From: Lachnospiraceae bacterium
GTDB taxonomy: Bacteria > Bacillota > Clostridia > Lachnospirales > Lachnospiraceae
Reading direction: 5' to 3'
DNA: 64,000 bases
Assembly (NCBI GenBank): GCA_017612555.1
Contig: JAGAFR010000034.1
Location: 124,001-188,000 of the forward strand
Both the position numbers and the translations under genes were made by a program. Of this stretch, positions 1-8,512 are shown piece after piece. The notes under the pieces were generated by a model. That model was not told where the DNA came from and did no database searches. It saw only the letters and a list, made by a program, of their open reading frames with translations. Position 1 is the first letter of the stretch. Each line of letters begins with the position of its first letter.

Positions 1-717
1 TCTTCGGGAGCCAAGCTTACGGTGGCTATAGCGCTCATTTTTCTGATGTCCGGGGGGTATAAGGCGGGTTCACTGTTTCTTGTAGGTGCTGCTTTTGTCG
101 GAGCGCTGTTGTCGATGGGTTTTGTGCTCCTTATATCGCTTAAAGTCAGAAGTGCAGGCATTCTAGTGGTCTGCGGTATCATGACCGGATACATATGTTC
201 GGCCATAACAGATCTGGTCGTGACATTTGCTGATGACTCGAATATCGTAAATCTTCACAACTGGTCGATGGGAAGCCTGTCGGGGACAAGCGGTCATGAT
301 GCGATCATGATGTCCGTAGTGACAGGAATTTGTTTAATAGCAGCCGTTATGCTTCAAAAACCTATAGGGGCGTACAGGCTTGGCGAGGCTTATGCAGCAG
401 GCGGGGGGGTTAATGTCAGGTTCCTTCGCATCATGCTGATCTTGATCTCAAGCGGACTTGCAGCAACAGTTACTGCTTTTGCCGGCCCCATATCATTTGT
501 AGGTATAGCGGTCCCGCATCTTATGAAGGGAATGACGGGAACGAGTGAACCCAAAGTCATGATACCGGGAAGTTTCCTGCTCGGAGCGCTTATAACGCTT
601 GCGTGTGACTGCATAGCGCGAACTCTTTTTGCGCCGACAGAAGTATCGATCAGTTCGGTAACGGCTGTTATCCTTGTGCCGGTCGTTATTGCGGTCATGA
701 TAAAACGGAAAAGATAG
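1..717 (+). CDS. FecCD/BtuC-family ABC transporter permease (5' end outside window)
   Basis: Membrane permease of an iron-siderophore or corrinoid ABC importer. The frame is open to base 1, so the gene starts upstream and about 100 of the usual ~330 residues are missing. A GTG at base 22 is an internal codon, not the likely start. Visible family marks are the GSLSG segment, the GVNVRFLR cytoplasmic (coupling) loop, AGPISFVGIAVPH and the DCIARTLFAP segment near the C-terminus, with several hydrophobic helices. It is 18 bases upstream of its ATPase and directly ahead of cobalamin genes, which favours a corrinoid (BtuC-like) or cobalt-chelate substrate over a siderophore. Substrate is inference. 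Confidence 0.9.
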   Translation, partial: SSGAKLTVAIALIFLMSGGYKAGSLFLVGAAFVGALLSMGFVLLISLKVRSAGILVVCGIMTGYICSAITDLVVTFADDSNIVNLHNWSMGSLSGTSGHDAIMMSVVTGICLIAAVMLQKPIGAYRLGEAYAAGGGVNVRFLRIMLILISSGLAATVTAFAGPISFVGIAVPHLMKGMTGTSEPKVMIPGSFLLGALITLACDCIARTLFAPTEVSISSVTAVILVPVVIAVMIKRKR

Positions 718-735
718 ATTTATCCGGAGGGCTAA

Positions 736-1497
736 GTGGACGGACTTTATACGACCGATCTGAATGTCGGGTATGATAAAGATATACTGGAGAATATAAC
801 GGTAAGTGTGGAACCGGGAAAGACAGTAGTGCTTATCGGACCTAACGGGAGCGGTAAATCAACGCTACTGCGGACTGTGACAGGACTGTTGTCTGCACGT
901 GGAGGAAGGATACTGATCGGGGAAACAGACAGGACGCAGATGTCTGTCAAGGAAACAGCGTCGAAGCTTTCAATGGTCATGACTGAGAGCATCCGGCCGG
1001 AACTTATGACATGCAGGCAGGTGATAGAAAGCGGAAGGTATCCTTATACCGGAATGTTTGGAAGACTGTCGCCTGATGATCGTGCAAAAGTAGATGAAGC
1101 CATTGCTTTTACGGAAACAGAGGACGTAGCCGACAAGCTTTTTACCAATATAAGTGACGGGCAGAGGCAAAGAGTCCTTCTGGCAAGATCGGTTTGCCAG
1201 GATCCGGATGTTCTGGTGCTTGATGAACCCACTTCATTTCTTGATATCAGATATAAGATAGATATACTGACAAAGATACGGAGTCTTTCAGCAGATAAAG
1301 GAGTTGCAGTACTGATGTCGATCCACGAGCCCGAGATCGCCATGAAACTGGCCGATGTAGTGGTAGCGGTGGGAGACGGGCAGGTTATGCGTATAGGCAC
1401 GCCGCGTGAAGTTTTTACCGAAGATTTCATAAGAAAGCTGTATAAGCTTGGAGATATGAGCACGGAAATGATAGGAAACAAGCCATGGTTCTCATGA
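736..1497 (+). CDS. ABC transporter ATP-binding protein, FecE/BtuD type
   Basis: Cytoplasmic ATPase that energises the permease upstream. It has Walker A GPNGSGKST at about residues 35-43, a variant signature SDGQRQR near 140, and Walker B VLVLDEPTS near 160 followed by the D-loop and a switch His (SIHEPE). The start is GTG at 736, set by GGAGG at 726-730. The 253-residue length is normal. Its last 13 bases overlap the cobyric acid synthase start, which implies translational coupling and supports a corrinoid role. No substrate-binding protein is visible; it may lie upstream of the window. Confidence 0.92.
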   Translation: MDGLYTTDLNVGYDKDILENITVSVEPGKTVVLIGPNGSGKSTLLRTVTGLLSARGGRILIGETDRTQMSVKETASKLSMVMTESIRPELMTCRQVIESGRYPYTGMFGRLSPDDRAKVDEAIAFTETEDVADKLFTNISDGQRQRVLLARSVCQDPDVLVLDEPTSFLDIRYKIDILTKIRSLSADKGVAVLMSIHEPEIAMKLADVVVAVGDGQVMRIGTPREVFTEDFIRKLYKLGDMSTEMIGNKPWFS

Positions 1498-2951
1498 TAG
1501 TCGGGACAATGTCCAATGTGGGAAAGAGCCTTATCTCAGCCGGCCTTTGCAGGGTGTTTTCGCTGGACGGATACAGGGTTGCACCTTTTAAATCCCAGAA
1601 TATGTCGAATAACTCGTATGTTACGGCATCAGGCCTTGAAATGGGACGCGCACAGGTGGTCCAGGCAGAGTGCTGCGGTATTTTGCCCGATGTCTGCATG
1701 AATCCGATACTTCTTAAGCCGGTGACAAACAGCGGATCGCAGGTCGTTGTCATGGGAAAAAGCATCGGAAACATGAGCGCTTCCGAGTATTTTGACTATA
1801 AGACCAAGCTGATCCCGGTCATAAAGGAAGCTTTTGACAGGCTTAACAGGCAGTACGATATTGTCGTCATTGAAGGTGCGGGATCTCCTGCAGAGATCAA
1901 CCTGAAGGAGAACGATATCGTGAACATGGGTCTTGCCGAGATGACGGATGCACAGGTGCTCCTGGTCGGAGATATTGATAGGGGAGGAGTATTTGCACAG
2001 CTCATCGGAACTCTCGATCTTCTTGAAGACAGTGAAAGAAAGCGTATAAAGGGCCTTATCATCAATAAGTTCAGAGGGGATGAGGCGTTGCTTCACCCCG
2101 GGATAAAGATGCTGGAGGAAAGAGCAGCTTGTCCGGTGCTTGGAACCATACCTTATGCGGATATACACATTGACGACGAGGATTCGTTGACGGAGAGATT
2201 TGGCATCAGAGAGAGAAGGACGGTGGATATAGCCGTAGTCAGGCTTCCGCATATCTCCAATCATACGGATCTTGATGTTTTTGACCAGACGGATGATGTG
2301 TCGGTCAGGTTCATTGCAGATCCAAGCCACATCGGAACAGCCGATATCATTGTGATACCGGGTACCAAGAATACGATAGAAGACATGGGCTGGCTTACGG
2401 ATACCGGTTTTTCCCACAGGATAAAAGAAGAGGCCGGACGCGATACGGTGATCATAGGGATATGCGGCGGATATCAGATGCTGGGCGAATCGATATCGGA
2501 TCCGGAAAACAGTGAATGCGGCGGGAAGATCGAGGGGCTGGGACTTCTTCCAGTCAGGACTGTGATGGCCACAGAAAAGACAGTGACACAGTATGAAGGC
2601 GAGTTATCTGAGCCTACCGGAGTATTATCTGACGCAAAAGGCTGTCGGATAAAGGGATATGAGATTCATATGGGCATAACAACCGCTCTTTCGGAACTAT
2701 CAGAATTCACATCGAAAAGCGGATATTGTATCGGAAACGTGTACGGCACATATATTCACGGTATATTTGACAGCCGTGATATGGCGTGTGCGCTGATCCG
2801 ATCGGTCGGCGGCAGAGCCGGAAAAGAAGCGGATGTTTCGAAAATCATAGGTCAGGATGAGTATAAACAGCAGCAATACGACCGTCTGGCGGATCTGATA
2901 CGCAAAAGCCTGGATATGGAAAAAATATACGGGATCATGAGTAATGACTAA
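1485..2951 (+). CDS. cbiP: cobyric acid synthase (CobQ/CbiP), glutamine-hydrolysing
   Basis: Amidates cobyrinic acid a,c-diamide at four side chains to give cobyric acid, using ATP and glutamine. The N-terminal dethiobiotin-synthetase-like domain begins GTMSNVGKS and continues with FKSQNMSNNS and MNPILLKP, which are diagnostic of CobQ. The C-terminal class I amidotransferase half has the nucleophile in GICGGYQMLG (about Cys326), YEIHMG, and the catalytic His in GTYIHGIFD near 423. At 488 residues it is full length. It overlaps the ATPase by 13 bases and cobT by 8, so it belongs to one operon. Confidence 0.95.
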   Translation: MVLMIVGTMSNVGKSLISAGLCRVFSLDGYRVAPFKSQNMSNNSYVTASGLEMGRAQVVQAECCGILPDVCMNPILLKPVTNSGSQVVVMGKSIGNMSASEYFDYKTKLIPVIKEAFDRLNRQYDIVVIEGAGSPAEINLKENDIVNMGLAEMTDAQVLLVGDIDRGGVFAQLIGTLDLLEDSERKRIKGLIINKFRGDEALLHPGIKMLEERAACPVLGTIPYADIHIDDEDSLTERFGIRERRTVDIAVVRLPHISNHTDLDVFDQTDDVSVRFIADPSHIGTADIIVIPGTKNTIEDMGWLTDTGFSHRIKEEAGRDTVIIGICGGYQMLGESISDPENSECGGKIEGLGLLPVRTVMATEKTVTQYEGELSEPTGVLSDAKGCRIKGYEIHMGITTALSELSEFTSKSGYCIGNVYGTYIHGIFDSRDMACALIRSVGGRAGKEADVSKIIGQDEYKQQQYDRLADLIRKSLDMEKIYGIMSND

Positions 2952-4026
2952 AAAGGAACTTTTTAATATAAGCATAGAAGAACCTTCTGCTCAGGTGTAC
3001 GACCGGGCAAAGAGCAGATTTGACCATTTGGCCAAGCCTATTGACGGATTTGGAAGGTTTGAGGATCTTATTTGCAGGATCGCGGCTATACAGGGTAAGG
3101 ATATTCCCGACATTTCGAACAAGTGTCTTATCATAATGTGTTCTGATAACGGAGTGGTATTAGAAGGTGTTTCACAGTCGGACAGCCGGGTCACGGCATC
3201 CGTAGCCGGTCTGATGGGAAAGAACATGAGCACCGTCGGAAAAATGACCGAATCTTATCCTGTCAGGATCATACCGGTGGATATAGGGATCGACTCTGAC
3301 AATAGGATAGAGGGAGTACTTGACAGAAAGATTGCAAGAGGGACCGGTAATATAGCAAAAGAACCCGCTATGACATTACAGATGTGTCTTGATGCAATAC
3401 AAACAGGGATTGACATGGTCGAAAGCTGTATCAGTGAGGGTACTGAAATCATAGCAACGGGCGAGATGGGTATAGGTAATACAACATGTGCAACAGCACT
3501 CTTTTGTGCACTTACAGGAAGGAAAGCCTCTGAGATTACAGGAAGAGGCGCCGGATTGTCCAATGAAGGACTGGCAAGGAAGATAAGCGTGATCACGGAC
3601 ACCGTTTTACACCACGGGTTGGCTAACTGCCCGGATACGCCCGGCAGAGAGTATGCGGTTGATGCGCTTACGAAAGTAGGAGGTCTTGATATCGCAGGGC
3701 TCATAGGAGTGTTCATAGGTGGAGCACTTTACCATATCCCGGTCGTTATAGATGGGGCGATAAGCGCGGTTGCAGCCTTTACTGCACATTATATCGTTCC
3801 GGGATGTGAAGGATATATGATAGCATCCCATAAAGGAAGAGAGGCATGTACCGTCGCACTTGGTATGATGGGTCTGACACCCGTTATAGATGCTGATATG
3901 GCATTGGGGGAAGGTACCGGAGCAGTGATGCTGTTTCCGATGCTCGATATGATCATGTCATATTTTACGGGCGGAACGAGCTTTGAAGAAACGGATATAG
4001 CAGGATACGAGAGGTTTGACAGATGA
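2944..4026 (+). CDS. cobT: nicotinate-nucleotide:dimethylbenzimidazole phosphoribosyltransferase
   Basis: Moves phosphoribose from nicotinate mononucleotide to the lower-ligand base, giving the alpha-ribazole phosphate used in nucleotide loop assembly. Family segments seen are GEMGIGNTTCATAL, GRGAGLSNEGLARK and the C-terminal DADMALGEGTGAVMLFP, whose Glu (near residue 322) matches the catalytic base. Length 360 is typical. It overlaps cobyric acid synthase by 8 bases and cobU by 4. Which base it activates cannot be read from sequence; no bluB or bza genes are in the window. Confidence 0.94.
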   Translation: MTKKELFNISIEEPSAQVYDRAKSRFDHLAKPIDGFGRFEDLICRIAAIQGKDIPDISNKCLIIMCSDNGVVLEGVSQSDSRVTASVAGLMGKNMSTVGKMTESYPVRIIPVDIGIDSDNRIEGVLDRKIARGTGNIAKEPAMTLQMCLDAIQTGIDMVESCISEGTEIIATGEMGIGNTTCATALFCALTGRKASEITGRGAGLSNEGLARKISVITDTVLHHGLANCPDTPGREYAVDALTKVGGLDIAGLIGVFIGGALYHIPVVIDGAISAVAAFTAHYIVPGCEGYMIASHKGREACTVALGMMGLTPVIDADMALGEGTGAVMLFPMLDMIMSYFTGGTSFEETDIAGYERFDR

Positions 4027-4544
4027 TCGCGATCATCGGGAGACCAAACAGTGGGAAAAGTGCCAAAGCAGAAGAAATGGCTCTTAAGACCGGGTTAAAG
4101 CCGTACTATCTGGCAACGATGAAAGTAATGGATGAGTCGGGACAAAAGCGTGTTCAAAAACACAGGGAAATGCGGGCCGGTAAAGGCTTTGCCACCTTGG
4201 AGATCCCATATCGGATCGAAGAAGCGATTGATCTTATGGATGATCCGAAAAACAGTGTACTCCTTCTGGAGTGTGCCGCAAACCTTGTGGGAAATGCGAT
4301 GCATGAAGAACGGTGGTATGAGATACTGATGAGGGGAGAGGAGCAGGCAGCTGATCGGTTTGTCCGATATGTTACAGATATGATATTGCAGCTTAATAAT
4401 AAGGTAGGAACACTTATTGTGGTATCATCGGAATATGAACTCGATGAGGCGGATGATGCAGAGACTGCTTTGTACAAGAGACTCTTGCATGAAGTGAATG
4501 AGAGTATAAGATCGTTGTCGCTTACGACGATGGAGGTGATGTAA
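4023..4544 (+). CDS. cobU: adenosylcobinamide kinase / adenosylcobinamide-phosphate guanylyltransferase
   Basis: Phosphorylates adenosylcobinamide and then transfers GMP, giving adenosylcobinamide-GDP for CobS. The P-loop GRPNSGKS (residues 6-13) replaces the more usual GGARSGKS, and His47 in QKHREMR fits the guanylylated histidine. A conserved LLECAANLVGN segment corresponds to the family's LVDCLTLWL-like strand, though divergent. 173 residues is normal. The ATGA overlap with cobT and the single shared base with cobS support coupled translation. Confidence 0.9.
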   Translation: MIAIIGRPNSGKSAKAEEMALKTGLKPYYLATMKVMDESGQKRVQKHREMRAGKGFATLEIPYRIEEAIDLMDDPKNSVLLLECAANLVGNAMHEERWYEILMRGEEQAADRFVRYVTDMILQLNNKVGTLIVVSSEYELDEADDAETALYKRLLHEVNESIRSLSLTTMEVM

Positions 4545-5332
4545 TGAAAGTTATCAAAAAGATGATCGCGGCCTTTTCGATCTATTCGAGGATACCGATG
4601 CCGCACCTTTCAGCGGATGAAGACTATGAAGGAGCCATAACATTCCTGCCGCTTGTCGGTGTTGTCATAGCTGCTGCTATGTATGGGCTTTCATACCTGC
4701 TTCATTTGCTTGGTTGTCCGACATTTGCAGGTTCCATACTCATTTTAGTGGTACCGCTTGTGATAACCGGAGGATTTCACGTGGATGGGTTTATGGATAC
4801 AACAGATGCACTCAGATCATACGGCAGCAGGGAAAAGAAACTTGAGATATTAAAAGATGCGCATGTGGGGGCATTTGCGGTAACAGGACTGGTCACTGCC
4901 ATGCTGTTTATGATATTTGCCACGGATCAGATAATGTATGTCCAGTCGGTAAAAGGTGTTCCGGTGGTCCTGTATATGGGCAGCATCTTTGTCATATCAA
5001 GAGCGCTTGCCGGGATCACATCGGTTTCGCTGACAAATGCCAGAGATGATGGGATGCTTGCATCTGAGACTAAAGGTGCAAAATACACAGATGTGATAGT
5101 GCTTGCCATACCGGTGATCGTGGTTCTGGCACTTATCTCATACTACAATATAATATATGCCGGGGTGTTGATAGCAGCCTTCGCATTTGTGATAATTGTA
5201 TATAATAGGATGGCCATGAAAAACTTCGGAGGAGTCACGGGCGACACATGCGGGTACTTTATAGTTTTGAGTGAAACCGTCGCAAGCGTTCTCCTTGCGA
5301 TGTCTATGCTTGTTTTTCCGCCTGCCGTATGA
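4544..5332 (+). CDS. cobS: adenosylcobinamide-GDP ribazoletransferase (cobalamin synthase)
   Basis: Integral membrane enzyme joining adenosylcobinamide-GDP to alpha-ribazole (phosphate), the last joining step of the pathway. It begins with the family's AFSIYSRIPMP segment, then GGFHVDGFMDTTDAL with the metal-binding Asp residues, then LKDAHVGAFAV, and several hydrophobic helices. Length 262 is typical. The start ATG shares its A with the cobU stop, and the 3' end overlaps the phosphatase by 4 bases. Confidence 0.94.
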   Translation: MKVIKKMIAAFSIYSRIPMPHLSADEDYEGAITFLPLVGVVIAAAMYGLSYLLHLLGCPTFAGSILILVVPLVITGGFHVDGFMDTTDALRSYGSREKKLEILKDAHVGAFAVTGLVTAMLFMIFATDQIMYVQSVKGVPVVLYMGSIFVISRALAGITSVSLTNARDDGMLASETKGAKYTDVIVLAIPVIVVLALISYYNIIYAGVLIAAFAFVIIVYNRMAMKNFGGVTGDTCGYFIVLSETVASVLLAMSMLVFPPAV

Positions 5333-5934
5333 TGAAAAACTGTTTACTGATAAGACATGCTGCAACTGCCGGAAATGTTTGCAGAAGATATACGGGACGG
5401 AGAACGGATGAGGATATCACACTAGAGGAAAATGCACGCACAAGAAGGGTGGGCGAGCATGTTCGGGGCATACTTCAGAATCCGTTTGTAGTATCCGGAC
5501 CTTTACAACGCTGCAGGAGAACTTCATCCTTACTCTGCCCTTCAAAGAATATACAGATCATAGAGGAACTCTCCGAGATAGATTTCGGTGTGTTTGAGGG
5601 AAAGACCTACGAGGAATTGAAGGATCTGGAGGAATACAGAGCATGGATAGGCGGCGAACTTCCTGCTCCCCGCGGCGGAGAATCGAGGGCGGATTTTTCC
5701 GAAAGGAGTATAGAGGGCTTTTATAAGGCCCTATCTCTTGCCGGAGAAGGCGATGAGCTTCTTATTACCTGCTGCGGCGGGAATATCATGGCGATCATGA
5801 GCTTTCTTACCGGAAAAGACTATTACGGCTTTCAGGTTGATAATCTGGAGGGATACATACTCAGATTCAGGCAGAATGATGAAACAATATGTGACCTGTC
5901 ATATGACCGCTTTGGCGGTGGCAATAATACTTGA
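5329..5934 (+). CDS. histidine-phosphatase family protein, CobC-like, with second catalytic His replaced
   Basis: By position this is the alpha-ribazole-5'-phosphate phosphatase. The phospho-accepting motif reads LIRHAATAGN (His10) and the acid motif ELSEIDFGVFEGKTYEEL is family-like, with PRGGES further on. The second conserved histidine, normally in an SHGG context, is a cysteine here (Cys149 in TCCGGNIMAI). That could reduce or change catalysis. It overlaps cobS by 4 bases and cbiB by tens of bases. Family membership is firm; activity as CobC is inference. Confidence 0.8.
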   Translation: MMKNCLLIRHAATAGNVCRRYTGRRTDEDITLEENARTRRVGEHVRGILQNPFVVSGPLQRCRRTSSLLCPSKNIQIIEELSEIDFGVFEGKTYEELKDLEEYRAWIGGELPAPRGGESRADFSERSIEGFYKALSLAGEGDELLITCCGGNIMAIMSFLTGKDYYGFQVDNLEGYILRFRQNDETICDLSYDRFGGGNNT

Positions 5935-6865
5935 TATAGTTCTTGGAGACCCGCATACGCGCCTTCATCCCATCCGGCTCATCGGAAGCCTCATAGACAG
6001 GTTGGAGCGGCTCCTGTACAGGAAGGAAGGAAGTGCTGCGATAGCGGCCGGTGCGGCCCTTTGGGCGGCTGTTATCATACCGGTGGCGGTTGTGTCTTCT
6101 CTTATCATGTATGCCGGCTACAGCGTGGATCCGAGGATAGGAACTTCATTAGAGGCGGTGATGACGTATTTCGTCCTGGCGGCAGGGAGCCTTAGAAATG
6201 AGAGCATGAAGGTCTTTACGGATCTTGACACCGGTGATATTGAGAAAGCCCGGTATGATCTGTCGATGATCGTCGGAAGAGACACAGAAAGGCTGAATGG
6301 AGACGGGGTAGCAAAGGCCGCGGTGGAGACGGTAGCGGAGAATACATCGGACGGTGTAGTGGCTCCGCTCATATATACAGCGCTGTTTGGACCTGTAGGA
6401 GGCTTTGTATACAAAGCGATCAATACGATGGACTCGATGCTCGGATACAGGAACGAACGATATGAGTACTTCGGAAAGGTTGCAGCGGTCATGGATGATG
6501 CTGCAAACCTCATCCCGTCGAGGCTTAGCGCTTGCTTTATGATAGCAGCTGCGGGGCTTTATGGGCTCGTTTCAAAGAATTACAGTGCCCGGAGTGCATA
6601 TCGCATTTGGCGGCGGGACAGGATGAAGCACAAGAGTCCCAATTCAGCCCAGACCGAGAGCGTATGTGCGGGAGCACTCGGTATAAGGCTAGGGGGAGAC
6701 TCATATTACGGCGGGATCCTTGTGGAAAAGCCGTATATTGGCGATGATACAAGACCGGTAAGGCCTGAAGATATAAAAAAAGCGATAAACCTGATGTTTG
6801 GAGCGGAGGGTGTATGCACGGCGGTGATATATATAGTAACAGAGTTGATATCGACTTTTCCGTGA
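5876..6865 (+). CDS. cbiB: adenosylcobinamide-phosphate synthase (CbiB)
   Basis: Membrane enzyme attaching aminopropanol or its phosphate to adenosylcobyric acid. Hallmarks are ILDIVLGDPHTRLHPIRLIG near the N-terminus, AVETVAENTSDGVVAPLIY, and the conserved KAINTMDSMLGYRNERY and SPNSAQTE segments. The frame is open from a TTG at 5837, but family proteins start just before the LDxxLGDP motif, so ATG 5876/5879 or ATG 5903 is likelier. I chose 5876 for the weak AGGCAG upstream. It overlaps the phosphatase gene at its start and the aminotransferase gene by 52 bases at its end. Confidence 0.92.
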   Translation: MMKQYVTCHMTALAVAIILDIVLGDPHTRLHPIRLIGSLIDRLERLLYRKEGSAAIAAGAALWAAVIIPVAVVSSLIMYAGYSVDPRIGTSLEAVMTYFVLAAGSLRNESMKVFTDLDTGDIEKARYDLSMIVGRDTERLNGDGVAKAAVETVAENTSDGVVAPLIYTALFGPVGGFVYKAINTMDSMLGYRNERYEYFGKVAAVMDDAANLIPSRLSACFMIAAAGLYGLVSKNYSARSAYRIWRRDRMKHKSPNSAQTESVCAGALGIRLGGDSYYGGILVEKPYIGDDTRPVRPEDIKKAINLMFGAEGVCTAVIYIVTELISTFP

Positions 6866-7887
6866 ACCTGAATCCTTATAAAATGGATAAGGATTCGGAA
6901 GAGAAGATAAGATCGGCTATGCTTAAAGGCATGGATAATGCACACTTTTATCCAGATCCGGCACAAAAAGACGTAAGAGGAGCAATAGCACGGGCAAACG
7001 ATGTGGATCCGGGGTGTGTATATGCCGGAAACGGTGCATCGGAGATCATAAAGGCGATCACAGTGATGACGGCGCCCCATAAGGCTCTTCTGATAGAACC
7101 ATGCTACAGCGGTTATGAAAATGCGCTTGGTACCTGTGAGGGTTGTGAGATAAGAAGGGTCTTTTTGGACGAGGAAAACGGATTCGGGATTACGAACGGA
7201 GTGCTCGATATGATAACGGATGATATTGATATATTGTATATCCAGGATCCTGTCAATCCTATAGGAAAATCAACGGATCCCGGGCTGATGTATACAATAA
7301 TCGAAAAAGCTAACAGATGTTATATAACGGTATTGTATGACAGGAGCTTTTATCGTCTCTCCGACAGATCGATCGATGATCCGATGCCAACCCCGGAGAT
7401 TTTGAGCAGATTTGATAACGTGTATATAGTCAGTTCATATACTAAGAGTTTTGCCCTTCCGGGGATAAGAATGGGATATGTTATGTCAACCGAACGGAAC
7501 ATATCCGGATTGATACCTTATTTTCCGGAATGGAACCTGTCTTCAGTAGCGACTGAGGTTATGAAGGCGTGTTCCGATATCATTAGTAACTCAGACTACT
7601 TAAGCAGATCGGCAGAGTATATCCGGAAGGAAAGAGGTTATCTGACCGGAGAGTTTTGCAGACTGGGGTTTAAGGTATATGAAAGCGATACGGTCTTTAT
7701 TCTCGTAAAGGGCATGAAAGGACTGTGTGAGCTGCTTTTAAAAAAAGGGATATTGATCCGCGGGTGCGAAGACTTTCATGGACTTGATGACAGTTTTTAC
7801 CGCATTGCCGTTCGATGTCACGAGGATAATGATAGACTTATTGAGACAGTAAGAGAGGTAATGAATGCCGGAGCAAATAAGGCCTGA
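6814..7887 (+). CDS. cobD: threonine-phosphate decarboxylase / class I-II aminotransferase (CobD-like)
   Basis: PLP enzyme that would make (R)-1-aminopropan-2-ol phosphate from L-threonine phosphate for CbiB. The N-terminus MHGGDIYSN...DFSVNLNP is the typical CobD opening. The PLP lysine is in SSYTKSFALPGIRMGY, and NGASEIIKAI and YIQDPVNPIG match the fold-type I cofactor regions. It is a histidinol-phosphate aminotransferase relative, so paralogue identity rests on the N-terminus and on the neighbouring cbiB. The start ATG has GGAGGG just upstream (6803-6808), inside the end of cbiB. Confidence 0.9.
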   Translation: MHGGDIYSNRVDIDFSVNLNPYKMDKDSEEKIRSAMLKGMDNAHFYPDPAQKDVRGAIARANDVDPGCVYAGNGASEIIKAITVMTAPHKALLIEPCYSGYENALGTCEGCEIRRVFLDEENGFGITNGVLDMITDDIDILYIQDPVNPIGKSTDPGLMYTIIEKANRCYITVLYDRSFYRLSDRSIDDPMPTPEILSRFDNVYIVSSYTKSFALPGIRMGYVMSTERNISGLIPYFPEWNLSSVATEVMKACSDIISNSDYLSRSAEYIRKERGYLTGEFCRLGFKVYESDTVFILVKGMKGLCELLLKKGILIRGCEDFHGLDDSFYRIAVRCHEDNDRLIETVREVMNAGANKA

Positions 7888-8512
7888 AGACATAGAAAAA
7901 CGCAGCTTTGAAATCATAACGGAGGAACTGCAAGAACGCGGTTTTCAAAGGGATGTCACAACCGGGCAGCTGTCAGTGATAAAGCGTTGTATTCATACTA
8001 CGGCTGATTTTGACTATTCTGAGACTCTGTGCTTTTCTGATGGGGCTGTAGAGACATTTCAGAGTCTCATCAGGGAAGGTGCAACGGTGGTCACTGACAC
8101 CAATATGGCTCTTTCGGGCATAAACAAGCAGGAGCTTAAGGGGTACGGTTGTGACGCCGTCTGTTTTATGGCAGATGCGGATGTGGCATCAGAAGCCGTC
8201 AAGAAGGGTGTAACACGCGCCTCGGTTTCAATGAATCGGGCGATGAGCATCCCCGGACCTGTTATATTTGTGATCGGAAATGCACCGACCGCTCTTATTA
8301 CACTTCGTGAATGCTACGATGCCGGCATGTATACTCCTGCATTCGTTATCGGTGTGCCGGTCGGATTCGTGAACGTTGTCGACGCCAAGGAACTGATAAC
8401 GGAAAGTGATATCCCTTATATAGTCAACCGGGGGAGAAAAGGTGGCAGTAACGTGGCTGCGGCCATAGTAAATGCTCTTTTGTACGATATGAGGGGATAT
8501 GATCAAAAATGA
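7865..8512 (+). CDS. cbiC: cobalt-precorrin-8 methylmutase (CbiC)
   Basis: Moves the C11 methyl group to C12, giving cobyrinic acid. The catalytic-type histidine lies in CIHTTADFDY, followed by TDTNMALSGI and the conserved PTALITLRE and GVPVGFVNVVDAKELI segments. 215 residues is normal for CbiC/CobH. The gene overlaps cobD by 23 bases and cbiD by 4. Confidence 0.94.
   Translation: MPEQIRPEDIEKRSFEIITEELQERGFQRDVTTGQLSVIKRCIHTTADFDYSETLCFSDGAVETFQSLIREGATVVTDTNMALSGINKQELKGYGCDAVCFMADADVASEAVKKGVTRASVSMNRAMSIPGPVIFVIGNAPTALITLRECYDAGMYTPAFVIGVPVGFVNVVDAKELITESDIPYIVNRGRKGGSNVAAAIVNALLYDMRGYDQK

Noticed and set aside
1..735. Cobalamin riboswitch for the cob cluster
   Set aside because: No B12-box-like sequence is seen in the window; the leader would lie upstream of base 1.
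1629..2417. 262-residue frame antisense to cobyric acid synthase
   Set aside because: No motif and fully opposite a conserved gene.
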